Under the pieces are notes generated by a model. That model worked only from the letters and a program-made list of their open reading frames with translations, ran no database searches and was not told where the DNA came from. A stretch of DNA of 64,000 nucleotides. Source: Patellaria atrata CBS 101060 (Eukaryota > Ascomycota > Dothideomycetes > Patellariales > Patellariaceae). Positions 59,401-64,000 of the stretch are shown here, in pieces. How positions within the stretch are numbered: the stretch's first letter is position 1; each line of letters starts with the position of its first letter. The stretch spans positions 947,498 to 1,011,497 of the forward strand of contig MU006089.1 in assembly GCA_010093705.1 (NCBI GenBank), written 5' to 3'. A program made the position numbers and the translations under genes.

Positions 59401-61617
59401 ACGAGTGTCGACTTTCCACATCCCACAGGTCCAACTATCATCGTTAGCTTTCCCCTGGGTACCACGATGCTTATCTCGTGTAACAAAGGTTCCTTGTCCA
59501 TATCCCAACCGAAGTTGCCATCCTGGATGACAACCGCGTCAGGATGGAACAACGAGTTCTGCTCCGATTTCTCCGTTGAACTTTCTGTCAAATCGCTCTG
59601 ACTCTTCTCCTGTGAACTCCTATAGTCGATGGTATAGTTATTCATTGGCCTTGATCGTGCATCCACACGCGGTTCAGTCTTGATGAAAGCTTCAATACGA
59701 TCAAAGCAGCCAATGGCTCCCATGAACGTGGCTAATGCCATGATAAGAGAAGCGAGTGGTTCGGACAGTAAAGCGAAAAGAGACAGAGATGTGAACACTC
59801 TCGCAGTATCCAAAGTCCGAGTGCCATTGTTCTTTGCCAGGACGGAGAAGACCGCAAAAGTAAGAATAGGAGCCACAACTGGTGTTATATAAGCTATGAG
59901 AGGTCCGGTTAGTCTTAACTCGAGAATCATGTCTTAAAGTAATCTAAACATACAGATGGCCATATTCCAGATGAGAAGCTTTCTGAACTTCTTCGAAATC
60001 TGCAACTCTTCCACTCTGAGGTCATGGATGTTCTTCTGAAGAATTTCAGTGAGGCCACACATCTTCACTCCTTTCATCGCTCCGAGCATAGCAGTAGTGG
60101 CTGCTATACGTCTCTCGATAGCCTCGAGCCATAACTGTTGGCGAGCCATGACTAGACTAGTCACAATAAGAGATCCGACCATCGAAACTGTTTACTCACG
60201 TGATTAGCGTCACGCTTTGGTTAAAACGGATATATACATACTTATCGCGACGGCAATTGGAATCAAGCAGGCCACACCAAGTTGTCTGTACAACAAATAG
60301 ATAGCTAGGGCAATTTCGATGCTGTTACCATACAGTTCCGGCATTGTCTGCCAACCAGTTGCGATCCGCTCTATATCTGCGCTCATAAGTGTTAGCGAGG
60401 CGGAAGGATCTACCGACTGGATGCTCAGATCGGCCGTCTTCCGAAACAACATGGATACTAGGCCACCCCTTGCCATCGTTATCGCTCTGTAGGTCAGGTG
60501 TTGATATTGTCCGGTGGTCACGGCCATGCCAAGATAGACGATGATGTATGCACCGATTAGACCGTATCCGATGTTCGTAGTGTGCTCATCAACAGGTTCT
60601 TGAGACAAAGAGATAGCTCGATTGATCAAGAACGGCTGGCAGAACTGGAAGCCGATAAGGCATAGTCGTGGTACCGTGATCGTGAGAATGGGCCACTTGA
60701 GAGTTCGAATAGTGGTCCAAAATAACGCGTGTGAACCCTTTTTCGAAACTTTATATACGTTAACATCATTCAACGAAATGATATGTCAAGACAACTCACC
60801 TCTATTCCATCCGGCATGCAGCAATTTTGACAAATAAGTCGACTGAAGATGTTTATCCAGAAAATACAGGTCGTCGAGCGCCAGCAAGTTACCATAACCC
60901 CTGAGAAACAGTGGGTTCAGCCACCAGAAAAATCCTCTGCTGATAGGGCTAGCGATCGCTTCTTTCGGCTCATCTTTATACTCTGGTTTAAGATATCGAC
61001 GCTTCTCCAAGGACTCAAGCACAAGCAGCACAAATTTTACAACGGTGCTTATCGTCAATACAATTGCGTGGCTGGACATGTACCCTTGCAGCCATAACGT
61101 CCTTGACTGCGCAATATCAAACAAAAGAGAGAAGAAAAGATATCCATTTATTATCAAGGATGGTCGCAGAGAGTGGATGTGCTCTGCGTAAGAAAGTAAG
61201 GGCAGAAGCAATGACAAGACCAAGAGCAAAGCTGCCGATGGAATCGAAACATCGGTTCGTCCTGTTTTATTCTGCGCCCATAGGACGAGTAACGCAAGCT
61301 GAAGCGCGCTGAATATGACCCCAAATATCTGTGAGAATCTCGATGTTAGATTTCGGTATCTCTGTTCTCGATTATGTGTCCTAACATACCAACTTCGCCG
61401 TGAGTAGAATGCCTCCGGTAGCCTTCGCGGATTTTGTGAATAGGTACCATATACGAAGTGGTGCTATGAGTAAGAATACGGAGACGATCGGTACTGATAA
61501 GATACTCTGCTCGAACAGCAGGGTGAAGTCGAATCCGCCGCGACAATGTTCTGCGTAAGGACCAAAGGTGTTATCGATACGCTGGCACGACAGCGACGAT
61601 GGAGAGGGCGCTGCCAT
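56474..61617 (-). CDS. ABCC (MRP-type) transporter, full length
   Basis: About twelve exons over 5.1 kb encode roughly 1400 residues in the MRP order: extra N-terminal membrane domain TMD0, TMD1, NBD1, TMD2, NBD2. TMD0 starts MAAPSPSSLS. NBD1 has Walker A GPVGCGKST, signature LSGGQSQRI, and Walker B LVIIDDVLSGLDS, with Asp rather than Glu after the Walker B Asp, typical of ABCC. NBD2 has GRTGSGKSS (split by the intron near 57205-57265), the LSHGQ signature of fungal MRPs, and LVLDEATSSIDSKTD formed across the intron near 56828-56760. These pumps export drugs, glutathione conjugates and mycotoxins to vacuole or outside. No intact biosynthetic cluster is adjacent, so the cargo is unknown. No break was seen. 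Confidence 0.92.
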
Positions 61618-63831
61618 TGCTGGATGTTTCGTCGGTTGTCAGTTGTCAGTTCGAGGGAACGATGCTCAGCAGAAAGCAGCGCGCTGGGTGTGGATAAACA
61701 GGCCTCACCTGGACACGGAGAGGGCGTTCGGTGCGTTATGGAGCAGAGCCGCAGAGCCGTTCAGTTCGCCATCATCGACGTCTATGATGAGCTACTGGAA
61801 AATTCCATCGACGAGAACGGCAGTCGAAGAGAAAGTGGTCCAAGCGAATCCCTGTAGGAGATCTCGAAAACTTGGTGTGCTTAAAGAACATGCGCGTCAG
61901 GTTAAGATCGTCATCATACATGATACGTACATGGTGTAACAATACGGTTCCGTGTCGAAACTAGCACAACAGCAAGGAAATGTGCAAAAAACTTGCTGTG
62001 CACGTTATGCCTGCTGTGGCTACCCGTGTACAGCGTGTAGCAAATTCTTTTCTACCGGCGCTGGACCGACGGTACACGGTAAATGCCACCGCGTGGCCGG
62101 CATGAGGCAATATATTACAGGAACCCAAATATAGACGCTTTGGGACTGCCGACGAGAATCACGTTACATGGGGGGACTACTGGGTGATGCTGCCAAAAGC
62201 CTGTAGGTCTGCAAGAAAAACTGCAATATAATCAAGGGAAGCCCTGAGCAGCACTGAAGCCGAGTGGAATTCGGGACGAAAGAGCTGGGTAGAGTGGATA
62301 CAATTCATCAGGGAGAGCCCGTTTCCACATGCGGTATGCCGGGATGCCATCAGACATATTAAAAGGGTAATATTCGAAGAGATTTCTAACGGCAAGTTAT
62401 GGAAAGGGCAGGTTGGTATTATGGAAAAATGCTCGTATGAGCATGTATATCCGCCTGTGTGGCATCGATCTACGTCGCTAAAAGATGTGCGCCATGGGGC
62501 TAGGGGAACCCGTCGTGCGTGGCGTCAGCTGGTAAGATCCGTGGTCCCTGAGCTAATCTCGAGTTCAATTTTGTGGGGAGAAATTATTGGCTTAGATACT
62601 CCAAGCAGGCCCACCCAGCGTGCATCAAGTTGGGACTATTGGTTAAGGGGTAAGGGCATGGGAAAAAAAATACTTTTTTGACAATTTGACAGGCAAGCGT
62701 AGGCTGCACCGCTGCTGCAAGCACCACAGGCTATGGATCTCTCTGAAACACAAAACCCTTTTTGGGGCGTTTGAGGTCGCCAGTTGTCGCTCTCCCGGGA
62801 AGCCGGCTGGAAGGCGCCATGTCTTTTGGCTGATTCGTCTCGACGACTCTGGCACTTTGGACCTCGCCGTTGTATCCCTGGACCTTGCCTGGACCTTGCC
62901 TGAACCTTGCCTGCACTTCTCTTAGACTTTCCCTGGATCCACCCTTCATGCTTCTCGGGAACCCATTTGACAGTTTTGTACCTTCTCACAGCTTCTTAAC
63001 ACCTTTTACACTGCTGGCCGCCCTCGATGTTGCGGCCACTCAAGGCGCCGTGCGGAGTGCGGGGAGATCTGCGCCGGCTTTGCTCTCTCTTCGCACCAAC
63101 GAGATCCCGGACATCCCCTCCCGTCCCCTTGTCGGCGCCACCCGGTCGGGTCGTTATGAATAACTTGCCATCCGCCCAATAATGGTATTGTGATAGACCA
63201 CTAGTCGACAATACAAACCCCCTAACGCCGCGAAGGGCAAAGAAGGATCAATGCTATCGAAATTCCATCGACGCTTCGCTGTCCATCAATAGCGGGAATG
63301 CCCCCACCACATACACCACATTCACACACTACTGCGGCTATGAATCCTGTCAATCTTCTGATTCCCTGTAGCAGCTCAGGGGCGGTTAGAGACTTAGAGT
63401 TCTGCTCATCGTGATCATCATGACGCTCATCTACCGCATCGGGTAGTCGAACCTGTTTGGACTATGATCAAACTGTCATACCAAGCCACACCGCTTTCCT
63501 TCTATCCTATCCTCTATCTCTCCTTTCCGTTAGTCCCCTCAGTAGTCCCCTACGATCGTTTTCTAGGGCAAAGGGATCGACCCTTGGACCCCTCACATCT
63601 TTTGTTCTTCTTCTTCTTCTTCTTCTTCTTCTCCCTGATCTACACGCCTTAACAACCTTATTTCAAGTCACTATTACATGGTGATTTCGACTGAGTTACA
63701 CAGCTAACGATTTACTAGTCCTATAGAACTTTTCTCAATACACCACTATTATTCGACTGCAACGTTTTCTGTCAGATCGTCCCTGCTGAAGGCCGCGATC
63801 CCCTCAGATAAATAAAGGGATTCATTGGTTT
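61618..63831. other. Gene-poor stretch with scattered relics and repeats
   Basis: ABC transporter promoter (from 61617 rightward), then nothing firmly coding. The frame at 62233-62681 (plus) is open for ~150 codons after a TAA, reading WVEWIQFIRESPFP and later RRAWRQLVRSVVPELIS; I do not recognise it and it has no good start. Three imperfect 11-base GGACCTTGCCT units lie at 62879-62914. Confidence 0.4.
63608..63632 (+). repeat. TTC trinucleotide microsatellite
   Basis: About eight tandem TTC units in non-coding sequence. Confidence 0.85.
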
Positions 63832-64000
63832 ATGCAGCTTAAGTCATCGCTTGCCCATGCGGCCGCTATTTTGGCTGGCACGATCTTCGCATGGGTTTTC
63901 CAAGACTTCAGCCTCAGTATCCTTGCTCTGGCGCATGCTGAATTGACCTCGTATATGTCGATGCACACGGACCTGACATGCAAATTCTGCCTTTGGACCT
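63832..64000 (+). CDS. Possible 5' part of a secreted-protein gene, cut by window end
   Basis: From ATG 63832 a frame stays open for 56 codons to the end of the window. It begins MQLKSSLAHAAAILAGTIFA, a good signal-peptide pattern, then continues WVFQDFSLSILALAHAEL with a second hydrophobic stretch. I cannot name a family from this much. It could be chance. Confidence 0.3.
   Translation, partial: MQLKSSLAHAAAILAGTIFAWVFQDFSLSILALAHAELTSYMSMHTDLTCKFCLWT

Noticed and set aside
61952-62134. Small Cys-rich frame that could be an effector-like peptide
   Set aside because: It lacks a signal peptide and lies in the upstream region of the ABC transporter; the Cys pattern looks accidental.

Overview
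The window reads as nuclear DNA of a filamentous ascomycete fungus (Pezizomycotina). Genes are dense on both strands and are broken by short introns, mostly 50-70 bases, with GTRAGT-like donors, CTAAC-like branch sites and YAG acceptors. The protein families are typical of this group: fungal 14-3-3 protein, ornithine decarboxylase, Sfp-type phosphopantetheinyl transferase, class I alpha-mannosidase, fungal ABCC transporter and FMP32-like protein. Leotiomycetes is my loose guess at class, and the sequence alone does not settle it. There is no sign of an organelle, plasmid, CRISPR array or bacterial operon.

Layout. 1-9.7 kb: a WW/PhoD-like phosphatase (-), a polyQ protein (+) and the 14-3-3 protein (-), which is built from very small 5' exons. 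10.7-18 kb: an FMP32-like mitochondrial coiled-coil protein (-), a zinc alcohol dehydrogenase (-), an acyltransferase-3 membrane protein (+) and a PptH-like metallophosphoesterase (+). 18-25.4 kb: a strand-skewed low-complexity block, ornithine decarboxylase (-) and an EFM-like protein methyltransferase (-). 25.6-27 kb: an AT-rich island that looks mutated by RIP (repeat-induced point mutation), with the remains of a pogo/Fot1-like DNA transposon between two direct repeats. 27-35 kb: an unknown conserved protein, an 89-residue small protein in five exons, ribosomal protein L38, a metallo-beta-lactamase-fold protein and a GH47 mannosidase. 35-49 kb: a BTB-like protein, an MFS exporter, aspartate-semialdehyde dehydrogenase head to head with a phosphopantetheinyl transferase, phosphoserine phosphatase head to head with an Spp2-like splicing factor. 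50-61.6 kb: a secreted App1-like protein, a CobW/ZNG1-like GTPase, a PAQR receptor and a full ABCC transporter. The last 2.4 kb has no firm gene, except perhaps the start of one running off the end.

Function. Most genes are housekeeping genes and do not form a biosynthetic cluster. Two links deserve attention. First, amino-acid genes lie close together at 43-48 kb: aspartate-semialdehyde dehydrogenase, phosphoserine phosphatase, and the transferase that in other fungi activates the lysine-pathway aminoadipate reductase as well as PKS/NRPS carrier proteins. Second, the window carries both a transferase that adds phosphopantetheine and, about 27 kb away, a metallophosphoesterase closely resembling the mycobacterial hydrolase PptH that removes it. 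This pair is the best candidate for an undescribed fungal on/off system, but it rests on recalled family similarity and needs testing.
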